Shown here piece after piece: positions 40,450 through 48,506 of a DNA stretch of 64,000 nucleotides. Below the pieces are notes generated by a model. That model was not told where the DNA came from. It worked only from the letters and a program-made list of their open reading frames with translations, and did not search any database. The position numbers were made by a program, and so were the translations under genes. Source of the stretch: NCEH01 sp043195195. GTDB lineage: Bacteria; Pseudomonadota; Alphaproteobacteria; Rhizobiales; Xanthobacteraceae. The stretch covers positions 89,871 through 153,870 of the forward strand of contig NZ_JBAFWT010000009.1 in NCBI RefSeq assembly GCF_043195195.1, in the 5' to 3' direction. Numbering within the stretch: the stretch's first letter is position 1; every line of letters begins with the position of its first letter.

Positions 40450-41514
40450 TCAAGAAAACAGCGCGTTGAACAGGAAGCCCACGGCAAGGATCCCGGTTCC
40501 GACCACGCCCACGAATACGGCGATCAACTTCAGACTGAGGACTTTGCGCAGGATAATCATTTCCGGCAGAGACAGGGCGATCACTGCCATCATGAAGGCG
40601 AGCACGGTGCCCAGCGCGGCCCCCTTGGCGAGCAGAGCCTCGACCACCGGGATGATGCCCGCGGCATTGGAATACATGGGAATGCCCAGCAGAACCGCGG
40701 CAGGAACCGACCACCAGGCATCCCGCCCCATGATGGAGGCGAGGAGGTCCGCCGGCACGAAGCCGTGGATGAAAGCGCCCGCGGCGATGCCGGCGATGAT
40801 CCACATCCAGACCTTGCCGACGATGTCACGCACCGCGTCGAGACCGGCCTTAATGCGCTCCACCAGCGTCATGCCGTTTGGTGGCAGTTCGACCGGACTG
40901 GCGCGCACATTGCGCACCCAGTCTTCCAGCCAGCCTTCCAGGTGCAGGCGGCCGATGACCCAGCCGGCGACGATGGCCACTGCAAGGCCGAAGCAAAGAT
41001 AGGTGAGCGCCACCTTCCAGCCGACCAGCGCAAACAGCAGGCCCAGCGCCACTTCATTCACCATGGGCGCGGCGATGAGGAAGGAGAAGGTGACGCCAAG
41101 CGGCACGCCGGCGGAGACGAAGCCGACAAACAATGGCACCGCCGAGCAAGAGCAGAAGGGCGTGACGATGCCGAGGCCGGCGGCCGCGATATTGCCGAGC
41201 CCTTCGCGCTTGCCGGCGAGCAGCGCACGGGTGCGCTCGGCGGAAAAGAAGCTGCGCACCACGCCCATGGCGAACACCACCAGCGTCAGCAACATCAGCA
41301 CCTTGGGCGTGTCGTAGATGAAGAATTCGACCGCTTCGGCGAGATGGCTGCCGGGCTCCACCGGCAGGCGCGCCACCAGCCATTGGGAGAAGGGCGCAAG
41401 CTGGGCATAGACCACAAACCAGAGCGCGATTGCCGCGAGCGTTGCCAACCCCCAGGCCAGAGGCGACGCATCTCGTGGCGGTTTGCGCTCGGTCAATGAC
41501 AGGTCGGCGCTCAT
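40450..41514 (-). CDS. CSCS-motif permease (ArsP/DUF318-like)
   Basis: A 354-residue membrane protein from ATG 41514. A longer frame from 41868 exists but overlaps the ArsR gene. The key motif is IVTPFCSCSAVPLFVGFVSAGVPLG, which is the CSCS permease signature of the ArsP/SO_0444 group that exports organoarsenicals or heavy metals. There are eight to ten hydrophobic segments in two halves (PMVNEVALGLLFALVG; GIPMYSNAAGIIPVVEALLAKGAALGT). It overlaps the ArsR gene by 4 bases (ATGA) and precedes the thioredoxin-like gene by 20 bases. Substrate is likely a thiophilic metal or methylated arsenical. Confidence 0.88.
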   Translation of the reverse strand: MSADLSLTERKPPRDASPLAWGLATLAAIALWFVVYAQLAPFSQWLVARLPVEPGSHLAEAVEFFIYDTPKVLMLLTLVVFAMGVVRSFFSAERTRALLAGKREGLGNIAAAGLGIVTPFCSCSAVPLFVGFVSAGVPLGVTFSFLIAAPMVNEVALGLLFALVGWKVALTYLCFGLAVAIVAGWVIGRLHLEGWLEDWVRNVRASPVELPPNGMTLVERIKAGLDAVRDIVGKVWMWIIAGIAAGAFIHGFVPADLLASIMGRDAWWSVPAAVLLGIPMYSNAAGIIPVVEALLAKGAALGTVLAFMMAVIALSLPEMIILRKVLSLKLIAVFVGVVGTGILAVGFLFNALFS

Positions 41515-41810
41515 GCCGCTCTCCTGCTCGATGAAGCGTTCAGGCTTGAGAGGATAGCATCGACGATGGCCGCCTGCTCGGCCGGCAATTCGGGATTGCG
41601 GCGGTAGCGCACCCATTGAGCGTCCCGCCGATCCACCACCACGCCGGCCTGCTTGAGCACCGCCATATGGCGCGACATGCGGGACTGGGTGACACCAAGG
41701 ACGCGCACGAGCTCGCAGACGCAATGCTCGCGCCCGTCCCACAGAAGGCGGACCGCCGCGAGGCGGGTAGGTTCGGCCAGGGCCGACAGAAGGGTGAGGG
41801 CAGGTTCCAT
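41511..41810 (-). CDS. ArsR-family metalloregulator
   Basis: A 99-residue ArsR/SmtB protein. The winged HTH contains ALTLLSALAEPTRLAAVRLLWDG, then REHCVCELVRVLGVTQSRMSRHMAVLKQAGVV. The CVC motif at the start of the recognition helix region matches the As(III)/Cd(II) type ligand pair (ELCVCDL in classical ArsR). It is the first gene of the operon and would repress it until a thiophilic metal binds. An AT-rich inverted-repeat region lies just upstream of its start (41817-41851). Confidence 0.9.
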   Translation of the reverse strand: MEPALTLLSALAEPTRLAAVRLLWDGREHCVCELVRVLGVTQSRMSRHMAVLKQAGVVVDRRDAQWVRYRRNPELPAEQAAIVDAILSSLNASSSRRAA

Positions 41811-41816
41811 AGAGCT

Positions 41817-41851
41817 TTAATATGCTCATGCGCATATGCGTGCAAGCGCAT
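41817..41851. promoter_or_regulatory. Probable ArsR operator/promoter
   Basis: The sequence directly upstream of the ArsR start is rich in overlapping symmetric words: ATATGCTCATGCGCATATGCG and ATGCGTGCAAGCGCAT (41822-41851). It contains the self-complementary ATGCGCAT and a second GCGCAT half. It is the only AT-rich stretch between this operon and the divergent region to the right, as expected of an ArsR-controlled promoter. Confidence 0.5.
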
Positions 41852-42098
41852 TTTTGGTCGCAGGCCATTGCCGGTAGCGCCGTGTTTCGGCCATCGGTGA
41901 CGATGGTTTCGGGTGTGCCCGCCCGCCGCTGTGGTTCCCGCGACAGGACTGCGGAAGCCGTGCGTCCTGCATCACGATTGGGGCATCGCGCGCGGATTGA
42001 TGCGTCAGGAGGCGCGGGCTCGGCCTAGGATGTCCGGGCTCGACCCCGGTTCAGTTCGGAGGGGCGGACGTGTCCGCCCCGCAACAAGGGAGAGCGTC

Positions 42099-42665
42099 AT
42101 GAAGATCAAGTCTGTTTCCGTCACGGGCGTCGCAGCGTTTGCGCTGGCCGCGGCGGCATTGTTCGCTGTGCCGGCGAGCGCCCAGATGGGCGGTGGGCCG
42201 GGCTATGGTCCGGGTATGATGGGTCAGGGTGCGGGTTATATGGGCCCCGGCCAGGGGGGCTGGGGTCCCGGGTTCAATCGCCCGGCCCGGAGCATGATGG
42301 GCGGCTGCGGTGGCTGGATGACGGGTGATGCCGACGGCCAGCTCCCCGCCTTCATCGAGGGCCGAGTTGCCTTCCTGAAGGCCGAGCTCGGCGTCACCGA
42401 TGCGCAGGCCAAGGCATGGGACGCCTATGTGGTGGCGATGAAGAACAATTTCGTCAGCATGCAGGGCCTGCGCCAGGCCATGCGCACCAGCTTTGACGCC
42501 GATACGCCGCTGGAGCGCCTGGAGTCCCGTATCGCGGTGATGGAAGCCCGCGCCGCCGCTCTCAAGGAGATGAAGCAACCGCTAAGCGACCTCTACGCCG
42601 CGCTCAGCGATGGCCAGAAGAAGAAGGCCAATGAGCTGCTCACCGGCATGGGATGCATGATGTGA
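42099..42665 (+). CDS. Spy/CpxP-like periplasmic protein
   Basis: A 188-residue exported protein. Signal peptide: MKIKSVSVTGVAAFALAAAA, then LFAVPASAQ, with cleavage near residue 29. A Gly/Met-rich segment follows (MGGGPGYGPGMMGQGAGYMGP), then an all-helical LTxxQ-type domain: RVAFLKAELGVTDAQAKAWDAYVVAMKNNF and ESRIAVMEARAAALKEMKQPLSDLYAALSDGQKKKANELL. The LTxxQ-like repeats mark the Spy/CpxP chaperone fold. Met-rich heads are common among copper- or zinc-responsive members. AAGGGAGAG precedes the ATG. Divergent from the ArsR operon. Confidence 0.87.
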   Translation: MKIKSVSVTGVAAFALAAAALFAVPASAQMGGGPGYGPGMMGQGAGYMGPGQGGWGPGFNRPARSMMGGCGGWMTGDADGQLPAFIEGRVAFLKAELGVTDAQAKAWDAYVVAMKNNFVSMQGLRQAMRTSFDADTPLERLESRIAVMEARAAALKEMKQPLSDLYAALSDGQKKKANELLTGMGCMM

Positions 42666-42984
42666 TGTGAGCGTGACGGGGCGGGCCTCGCCGCCGGCCT
42701 GGGCGGATGTCCGTCGCCGACGTGCTTTCGACGTGCTTTGTCGCGCCCGGCAGGTCTCGTCGGGCCTGCTCCGCCAAACTGATGTTGCCGGGATTGTCGT
42801 CCGACTGATGGTCCCGTCACAGTCGCGCCGTTGACGAAGAACGGCATGATGCGCGGGCCCCTCCCCAACCGCGACAGGAGGCATGTCTCCAGGCGGTGGG
42901 CCCCGCGGGTGGAGCTACGGTCAGCGGTTCTGCGCACCGTCTGGGCTCCCGCCTCCGATTTGGACGCCATAGGTTGAGCACGCC
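42666..42984. other. Gene-free stretch
   Basis: About 320 bases between the convergent Spy-like and ferric-reductase-like genes. I find no reading frame with protein-like composition, RNA gene or strong hairpin. Confidence 0.5.
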
Positions 42985-44337
42985 TCACCGCATGTCGAAG
43001 AGCTCCTGATGGAACCTCTGCTCCACGGGAAAACCCGCGGCGGCAAAATCCCGTCGCAGCGTCGCCCCGAAGCCGGCTGGTCCGCAAAACCAGATGCTGG
43101 CCTCGCGCCAGTTCGGCACGGCCTCGCGGATGCGGGCGCCGGTCAACCGGCCGTCGCGCGGGCTGACCAGCAGGTGCAGGTGCACGTTGGCGGACCTTGC
43201 GTCTTCTCCGAGTTTGGCGAGCGCCCCCTCGTCCACATCGGAGGTGGCGTGGAACAGGTCGGCCGTCTGTCCCTCCGGCCAATCGGGCGCTTCGCCGCGC
43301 AGGGCCATGTGCTTCATGCGCGCGATGAACGGGGTGATGCCGATGCCGCCGCCGATCCAGATCTGGTTGCGGCAGTCGTCGTCGAAAGTGAAGCGGCCAT
43401 AGGGCCCCTCGACCCGTACTTCCTGGCCCACCTTGAGCCTCTCCTTGAGGCGGCTGGTGTGGTCGCCCAGCTCCTTGGTTATGAACGTGATTCGCGGATG
43501 GTCCGGATGCCACCCCGACGCAATGGTGTAGGGATGCGCGCCTTCGGAGGCATCTGACAGGGCGAAGGCGAACTGGCCCGCCCGATGCCCCGGCCAGCCG
43601 GCGGGCACATCGATGATGGTTTCGAGCACCTTCACCCCCGGAAAATAGTTCAGCTCGGCAATGCGGCCCTTCACCTGCCGCGCGGCGCCGACCCGGCGCA
43701 GCAGCACCACCCCTGTGGCGAGGGTGCCGCCGGTCAGCAGCACCGCCATCACACCCCCGAGCGGCGTCATCCAGTCGGCGAAGTTCAGGAGCACCACCGT
43801 ATGGAACACCAGCACCAGATAGGCGACAGCCAGCAGGCGGTGGGTCTTGTAGAACCAGCGGTAGGGAAAGATGCGGATCAGTGCCAGCGCGATCAGCACC
43901 ATGGCTGCGTAGAAGGCCCATTCGCCGATGTTCTCGGCGGTGCCGCGCAGGCTTGAGAAGAAGGCCTCGATCGGGTTCTCGATGGGAGGGCGTGGGCCGC
44001 GGGCGGGTCGCTCCAGAAGACCCCAACCCACGGCCCATTTCGGCCCCTGCGCCCACAACCAATGGATGACGGCAACGACAAGCGCGGTGATGCCGAGCCA
44101 TTTGTGGAGGCGATACATCTTGTCGAGGCCGCCCATCCAGTGTTCGGGCCAGCGCGGGCGCAGAGCTAGAACCATCGCCGCGCTCATGACCGCAATGGCG
44201 AGGACGCCTGTGTACTGCACGGCTACCGCCCGCACTGCGAAGAAGCCATTCAGCTGGAACGCCCCGGGCTCCGCAGCGATCCACAGCACTGACATGCAAG
44301 CCAGGAGGCCGAAAAGAGCCAACTTGATGTGTCGCAT
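42985..44337 (-). CDS. Ferric-reductase-like membrane flavocytochrome
   Basis: A 450-residue protein. Residues 1-215 form six membrane helices with heme-ligand His pairs in MYRLHKWLGITALVVAVIHWLW and FYKTHRLLAVAYLVLVFHTVVL, the ferric reductase/NOX transmembrane domain. Residues ~225-450 are an FAD/NAD(P)-binding reductase of the ferredoxin-NADP reductase type: AGQFAFALSDASEGAHPYTIAS (FAD), VEGPYGRF, IWIGGGIGITPFIARMKHM and FCGPAGFGATLRRDF. It passes electrons from NAD(P)H through FAD and two hemes to an acceptor such as Fe(III) or oxygen. It stands alone. Confidence 0.92.
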   Translation of the reverse strand: MRHIKLALFGLLACMSVLWIAAEPGAFQLNGFFAVRAVAVQYTGVLAIAVMSAAMVLALRPRWPEHWMGGLDKMYRLHKWLGITALVVAVIHWLWAQGPKWAVGWGLLERPARGPRPPIENPIEAFFSSLRGTAENIGEWAFYAAMVLIALALIRIFPYRWFYKTHRLLAVAYLVLVFHTVVLLNFADWMTPLGGVMAVLLTGGTLATGVVLLRRVGAARQVKGRIAELNYFPGVKVLETIIDVPAGWPGHRAGQFAFALSDASEGAHPYTIASGWHPDHPRITFITKELGDHTSRLKERLKVGQEVRVEGPYGRFTFDDDCRNQIWIGGGIGITPFIARMKHMALRGEAPDWPEGQTADLFHATSDVDEGALAKLGEDARSANVHLHLLVSPRDGRLTGARIREAVPNWREASIWFCGPAGFGATLRRDFAAAGFPVEQRFHQELFDMR

Positions 44338-44479
44338 GTCTACGTTTCTCTTTCACGCCGCAACGAGACGCCATTGACGCTGAGCGAGCATCTCCATGGC
44401 GAAGAACACCCGAAAGTGGCGGATGCCGCATTGAGAGAACTCAAGGGACAGGTTTTGCACCCGCACCGCGCCGCCCGGC

Positions 44480-44839
44480 CAGATCGGGCTGTTCACGACA
44501 ATCCTGCTCTTTGTGTCCGCGGTGATCATCGCCCTCATTGTCTATACGCTGACCATCGAGAAGCTGAAGCAGATCGCGACGCTCAAGCTGATCGGCGCCC
44601 CTGATCGCACGATCGTCCTGATGATCGTGCAGCAGGCCCTGGCGCTCGGCCTGATCGGGTTCGTGCTCGGCACGGCCATGATCTTCGCCATCAAGGATCA
44701 CTTCCTGCGTCAGGTGGTCCTCGAGGCGGACAATGTGGCCGGGCTCGGCCTGATCGTGCTTGCGGTCTGCATCGCATCGAGCGACCTGCGTGTTCGCGCG
44801 GCATTGCGGGTTGATCCCGCCACGGCGCTCGGAGGCTAG
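44480..44839 (+). pseudogene. ABC exporter permease, 3' fragment
   Basis: The frame from 44480 reads QIGLFTTILLFVSAVIIALIVYTLTIEKLKQIATLKLIGAPDRTIVLMIVQQALALGLIGFVLGTA and ends SDLRVRAALRVDPATALGG, the C-terminal third of a FtsX/MacB-type ABC permease (the VDPATALGG end is typical). No start codon or N-terminal part exists: sequence before 44480 is unrelated. The gene is thus 5' truncated. It precedes an ATPase fragment that is also damaged, so the whole exporter is dead. Confidence 0.8.
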
Positions 44840-44845
44840 GCGACA

Positions 44846-45207
44846 TGGCATTGAACGGGATCCCCTGGTTCGCCTCGATCACATCTCCAAGCAACTCGGC
44901 ACGGGAGCAACGCGTGTCGATGCCCTGCGCGACGTCTCGCTGACGGTCTACCCGCGCCAGGTTGTGGCTCAGCTGGGTCCGTCGGGATCCGGCAGGACGA
45001 CACCGCTGAACGTGATCGGCTGCATCCTCGGCGCCTCGTCCGGATCGATGGCGCTCGATGGCGAGCGCGTGATCGAGGACGGGCGCTGGCTGAGGTCGGA
45101 TCTCAGGCGTCTGCGGCTGGACAAGATCGGCTTCATTTTTCAGTTCCACAATCTGATCCCATTTCTCGACGCAACCGACAATGTGGCCCTCGTCCTGCGC
45201 CTAGCGG
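44846..45207 (+). pseudogene. ABC exporter ATPase, damaged 5' fragment
   Basis: ATG 44846 begins MALNG, but the match then continues in another frame (PLVRLDHISKQLGTGATRVDALRDVSLTVYPRQVVAQLGPSGSG), so a one-base indel lies near codon 6. Walker A reads GPSGSGRTTPLN: the essential Lys is Arg and the following Leu is Pro. The gene is cut off after ATDNVALVLRLA by the terminal repeat of the IS element at 45208, losing Walker B and the signature. Three independent defects make it a pseudogene, originally the partner of the permease fragment upstream. Confidence 0.85.
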
Positions 45208-45269
45208 TGATCCTCCCTCGGTTTTGTGGACACCCATGTTAGGTTTTGCGAGCTTCACAGGAGTGTTCG

Positions 45270-45531
45270 ATGGGCACACGGCGTCGGGTGTTTCCAGAGG
45301 CGTTCAAGCAAGAGGCCGTTGACCGGGTGACCTCCAGCGGCCTTTCCACCGGGCAGTTGGCACAGGAGCTGGGGCTGCACAAGACGGTGCTGCGCCGGTG
45401 GGTGAGAGACCTCGCCCCACGGGCGACCTGGCTGCGGAGAACGCCCGGCTCAAGCGGGAGAACGAGCGCCTGCGGATGGAGCGCGACATCCTAAAAAAGC
45501 CGCGCTCATCTTCGGAGCGGCCTCCCGATGA
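45270..45531 (+). pseudogene. IS3-family orfA, internally deleted
   Basis: ATG 45270 with CAGGAG upstream encodes the intact HTH (RRRVFPEAFKQEAVDRVTSSGLSTGQLAQELGLHKTVLRRWVR). A deletion then joins it out of frame to the leucine-zipper part DLAAENARLKRENERLRMERDILKK. After it lies the A6G slippery run CTAAAAAAG (45491-45499), the programmed frameshift site used to make the OrfAB transposase, and the original end ALIFGAASR with TGA overlapping the orfB ATG (ATGA at 45528). Confidence 0.8.
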
Positions 45532-45977
45532 AGTTCGGGTTCGTCGATGAGCATCACGATGTGTGGCCGGTTCGGGTGATGTGTGCGACTCTGGGGCTGT
45601 CGGCCAGCGGCTATTATGCATGGCGCGCCCGGCCGGAGAGTTCGTGCGCGCAGACCAACCGGGCGCTCACCGAAGGTATCCGGCTGATCCACGAGGAGAG
45701 CGGCATTCAATATGCTGCCGAGGCCTACCGCGGGGCGCTTGCCACCGCGGGCATCACCCCATCCATGAGCCGCAAGGGCGATTGCTGGGACAATGCACCC
45801 ATGGAGAGCTTCTTCCACACCCTGAAAACCGAGCGGGTCCATCATCGCCTCTATGCCACCCGGGCCAAGGCGCGACGGGACCTGTTCGGATACATTGAGG
45901 GCTTCTACAATCCCCGCCGCCTGCACTCGGCGCTCGGCTACATAAGCCCTGCCGAGATGGAACGCAGAGCGGCTTAA
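45528..45977 (+). pseudogene. IS3-family orfB transposase, internally deleted
   Basis: The frame from ATG 45528 begins MKFGFVDEHHDVWPVRVMCA and reaches EGIRLIHEESG, then jumps in frame to IQYAAEAYRGALATAGITPSMSRKGDCWDNAPMESFFHTLKTERVHHRLY. In an intact orfB about 110 residues lie between these points, containing the first two Asp residues of the DDE motif (in DITYI- and D-type segments). Only the final Glu (MESFF) remains. The junction is in frame, so a stable 149-residue protein could be made, possibly acting as an inhibitor. Confidence 0.85.
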
Positions 45978-46002
45978 CCCCGTCCACTTTTTCGGGGGAG
46001 GA

Positions 46003-47175
46003 TCAGTCGGCATAGGTCTGCGCGCCAGCGGGGCATCCCATGCACAGCGCTGATCCAGCGGCGCCGACAAGCAGGGCTATGCCAGCCCACGATAGTCCGC
46101 CTGCTCCTGCGGTTTCGAGAATGACACCGCCCACGACGGCCCCACCGAAAATGGCGATATTCCATGCCGTGACGATCATCGCCTGGGCCACGTCGGCCAC
46201 CGGGCCGGCCGCGCGCGCTGATGCGGTCTGAAAAACCGTCGCCGACCCGCCAAAAGCCAGTCCCCAGATCATTGCGGACCCATAGATCGCCAACGGGGCT
46301 CCGCTCGTCACCGCAAGTATGAAGACCGCCACAAGAAACAGGCCGATGCCGATGAAGGTCAAGGGTCGCAGCCATTTATCGATCAACGCGCCCGTCAGGC
46401 CAATACTGACAAGTGCGGCGCCCCCGAAGACCAGAAGGACACTGTCGATCTGGTCGGCCATGCGGTGGCCAGTCAGCAGTGGCGCGATGTAGGTGTAGAG
46501 GAGGTTGTGGGCCAGCACGAAGCAAAGCGTCACCGCCAGCACCGGCCGCACGCCTGGAACTGCAAAGACCTGGGCCAAGGAAGGGCGTTGCGTTTCAGGC
46601 TCGCCTGCAAAATCCGGCACCTTTACGATGATCCAGCCCACAAGCAGAAGTGCGATGACGCTGAGCAGACCGAAGGTCAGCCGCCACCCCGCGAGGATGC
46701 CCAGAAACGTGCCCGCCGGGATGCCGATGGAGAGCGCCAGGGGCGTCCCCGTCATTGCGATGGCCATGGCCCGCCCTGCCAAATGAGATGGCGCCATGCG
46801 AACCGCATAGCCGGCCAGCAACGCCCAGAGCAGGCCGGCCGATACGCCTCCGACGAAACGCGCCACCATTGCGACGACGAAGCTCGCGGTCAAGGCCGTG
46901 ACCAGATTGGCGACGGCGAAACCGATGATGGCGCCAAGCAGGAGCGGTCGTCTGCGCCAGCTTCGCGTCGCTGCCGTCAGGGGAATCGCGGCGAGCAGCG
47001 ACCCCAGCGCGTAGATGCTGATCCATTGTCCGGCCATTGCCTCGCTCACCCCCAGCGCCCCCCCGATCTGCGGGAGTAGCGCGGCCGGGAGGGCCTCCGT
47101 CAGGATCGTGACGAAGCCGGCAACCGCCAGTGCGCAAAGTCCCGCCACCGGCAGCCGATCGACTTGCGCCGTCAC
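46003..47175 (-). CDS. MFS transporter whose stop codon comes from the IS end
   Basis: A 390-residue major facilitator of the AraJ/NepI-like drug and sugar efflux type: IYALGSLLAAIPLTAATRSWRRRPLLLGAIIGFA (motif A), VARFVGGVSAGLLWALLAGYAVRM, and SIGIPAGTFLGILAGWRLTFGLL. Twelve hydrophobic segments are present. The last residues read CMGCPAGAQTYAD, and the TGA stop (46005-46003) is exactly the first three bases of the IS terminal repeat. The native C-terminus was therefore replaced or shortened, probably by few residues since all helices are present. The GTG start overlaps the monooxygenase gene (GTGA). Confidence 0.88.
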   Translation of the reverse strand: MTAQVDRLPVAGLCALAVAGFVTILTEALPAALLPQIGGALGVSEAMAGQWISIYALGSLLAAIPLTAATRSWRRRPLLLGAIIGFAVANLVTALTASFVVAMVARFVGGVSAGLLWALLAGYAVRMAPSHLAGRAMAIAMTGTPLALSIGIPAGTFLGILAGWRLTFGLLSVIALLLVGWIIVKVPDFAGEPETQRPSLAQVFAVPGVRPVLAVTLCFVLAHNLLYTYIAPLLTGHRMADQIDSVLLVFGGAALVSIGLTGALIDKWLRPLTFIGIGLFLVAVFILAVTSGAPLAIYGSAMIWGLAFGGSATVFQTASARAAGPVADVAQAMIVTAWNIAIFGGAVVGGVILETAGAGGLSWAGIALLVGAAGSALCMGCPAGAQTYAD

Positions 47176-47516
47176 GCCGAGGCCTTCGGCAGTACCAGGT
47201 CGCCAACGGTGTAGGTGTGAAACTCGCAGGATGAGACGATGTCGAGCTTGCGGAACTTCTCAAGGAAGACCGGATCGGAAAAGAAGATTTCGACATCGCC
47301 GGGATCGGAAATCGCCTCAATATTCACGACCGTCAGCCCATCGGTGCTCTTGGCGAGGTTGCTCCACAGAAAGCCCGGCTTCCGCTCGGCAACATAGTGG
47401 ACGACATCCTGGATCAGCCGGAACGCTTCCTCCTGCTTGCCGGGGTGAACGTGAATCACGTTGACGATGAAGGTCGTCGGGGCGGGCTCTATCGTGAAGG
47501 CGGGGATCATCTTCAT
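47172..47516 (-). CDS. Antibiotic-biosynthesis-monooxygenase (ABM) domain protein
   Basis: A 114-residue protein from ATG 47516: TFIVNVIHVHPGKQEEAFRLIQDVVHYVAERKPGFLWSNLAKSTDGLTVVNIEAISDP is the ABM ferredoxin-like fold, with the common PGxxxxNL pattern. The end (FLEKFRKLDIVSSCEFHTYTVGDL) completes it. Such dimeric proteins oxidise or isomerise small quinones without cofactor, or act in reactive-species stress. It overlaps the MFS gene by 4 bases and is divergent from a LysR regulator, so the pair is probably induced by the compound exported by the MFS protein. Confidence 0.85.
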   Translation of the reverse strand: MKMIPAFTIEPAPTTFIVNVIHVHPGKQEEAFRLIQDVVHYVAERKPGFLWSNLAKSTDGLTVVNIEAISDPGDVEIFFSDPVFLEKFRKLDIVSSCEFHTYTVGDLVLPKASA

Positions 47517-47576
47517 ATCCTTGGCTGCGGAAGGCCAAGGGATAGCGGACGGCTTGTTACGGAAAAATGGGCCGTC

Positions 47577-47595
47577 ATTCCGGTGACTACGGAAT
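47577..47595. promoter_or_regulatory. Probable LysR-binding box
   Basis: ATTCCG (47577-47582) and CGGAAT (47590-47595) form an inverted repeat with a 7-base spacer, fitting the T-N11-A rule. It lies 60 bases upstream of the monooxygenase start and 23 bases upstream of the LysR start, in their shared 102-base control region. Confidence 0.6.
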
Positions 47596-47618
47596 AAAAT
47601 TCGCGCAATAGTCAGGGC

Positions 47619-48506
47619 ATGGACAAACTCACGGCGTTCGATGCCTTCGTGCAATCGGCTGAAACCGGCAGCTTCGTTGCAGCCGGCCGCAAGCTCGGCC
47701 TTTCCGCCTCGGCCGTTGGCAAGGCGGTGGTTCGCCTTGAACAACGGCTGGACGCGCGCCTGTTCCATCGCAACACGCGCAATATGACGCTGACCGAAGA
47801 GGGGCGGCTGTTCCTCGAACGCTGCCGCCGTATCTTCGAGGAGGTCGAGGCAGCGGAAGCCGAGCTTGCCCGATCCAATCGAACGCCGAGAGGGCGGCTG
47901 CGCGTGAGTCTGCCGCTGGTCGGCATGTTGCTGACACCGGTGATGGCTGATTTCATGCGCGCCTGGCCCGAGGTGCAACTCGACCTGGATTTCACCGATC
48001 GGCTGGTGGACGTTGTGGAGGAAGGGTTCGATGCGGTCGTTCGGACCGGGCAACCCTCGGACAGCCGGTTGATGAGCCGCAATGTCGGACGGTTCCGGCT
48101 GAAAATTGTCGCCTCACCCGCCTATCTGGCGAGATGCGGCGAGCCAGAAACCCCTGACGATCTGGCGCATCACCAATGTCTTCACCAACGGTCGCCGAGC
48201 ACGGGCAAGCTACGACCCTGGCCGTTTGCTCGTACGGAAAGACAGGGAAGGATCATTCTGCCCGAGCGGATGAGCGCGACGGCGGTTGATCCTCTGATCG
48301 AGTTGGCGATCGAAGGAATGGGAATTGCCTGTCTGCCTCCCTTTGCAATCCGTAGCGAGATTGCTGACGGCCGTCTCGTGTCCATCCTGGACGAGTGGGT
48401 AACCGAGACCGATCAGTTCAATGTGCTCTGGCCGGCCAGCCGTCAGATCACGCCCAAACTGAGGGCGTTCGTCGACTTCATGGCCGAGCATCTGCAGCCG
48501 CAATAG
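47619..48506 (+). CDS. LysR-family transcriptional regulator
   Basis: A 295-residue LysR protein. The HTH is LTAFDAFVQSAETGSFVAAGRKLGLSASAVGKAVVRLEQRLDARLFHRNTRNMTLTEEGRLFLERC. The effector domain runs from about residue 88 (RGRLRVSLPLVGMLLTPVM) with SRLMSRNVGRFRLKIVASPAYLARCGEPETPDDLAHH, the pattern of the AaeR/DmlR-like group. It is divergent from the monooxygenase/MFS unit, which is its probable target. Complete and of normal length. Confidence 0.92.
   Translation: MDKLTAFDAFVQSAETGSFVAAGRKLGLSASAVGKAVVRLEQRLDARLFHRNTRNMTLTEEGRLFLERCRRIFEEVEAAEAELARSNRTPRGRLRVSLPLVGMLLTPVMADFMRAWPEVQLDLDFTDRLVDVVEEGFDAVVRTGQPSDSRLMSRNVGRFRLKIVASPAYLARCGEPETPDDLAHHQCLHQRSPSTGKLRPWPFARTERQGRIILPERMSATAVDPLIELAIEGMGIACLPPFAIRSEIADGRLVSILDEWVTETDQFNVLWPASRQITPKLRAFVDFMAEHLQPQ

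Larger units (their letters stand above)
45208..46005 (+). mobile_element. Internally deleted IS3-family element
   Basis: The ends are imperfect terminal inverted repeats: TGATCCTCCCTCGGTTTTGT at 45208 and, on the opposite strand, TGATCCTCCCCCGAAAAAGT ending at 46005, both continuing into GTGGAC. The element is 798 bp, well under the usual ~1.2 kb. Both orfA and orfB have lost their middle parts, including the first two residues of the DDE triad, so it cannot transpose by itself. No target duplication flanks it (left GCGG, right GTCG), which suggests deletion or recombination after insertion. It separates a dead ABC exporter from an MFS gene. Confidence 0.9.

Noticed and set aside
45208..46005. 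Functional IS3 transposon
   Set aside because: The middle parts of both genes, including two DDE residues, are deleted, so autonomous transposition is excluded.
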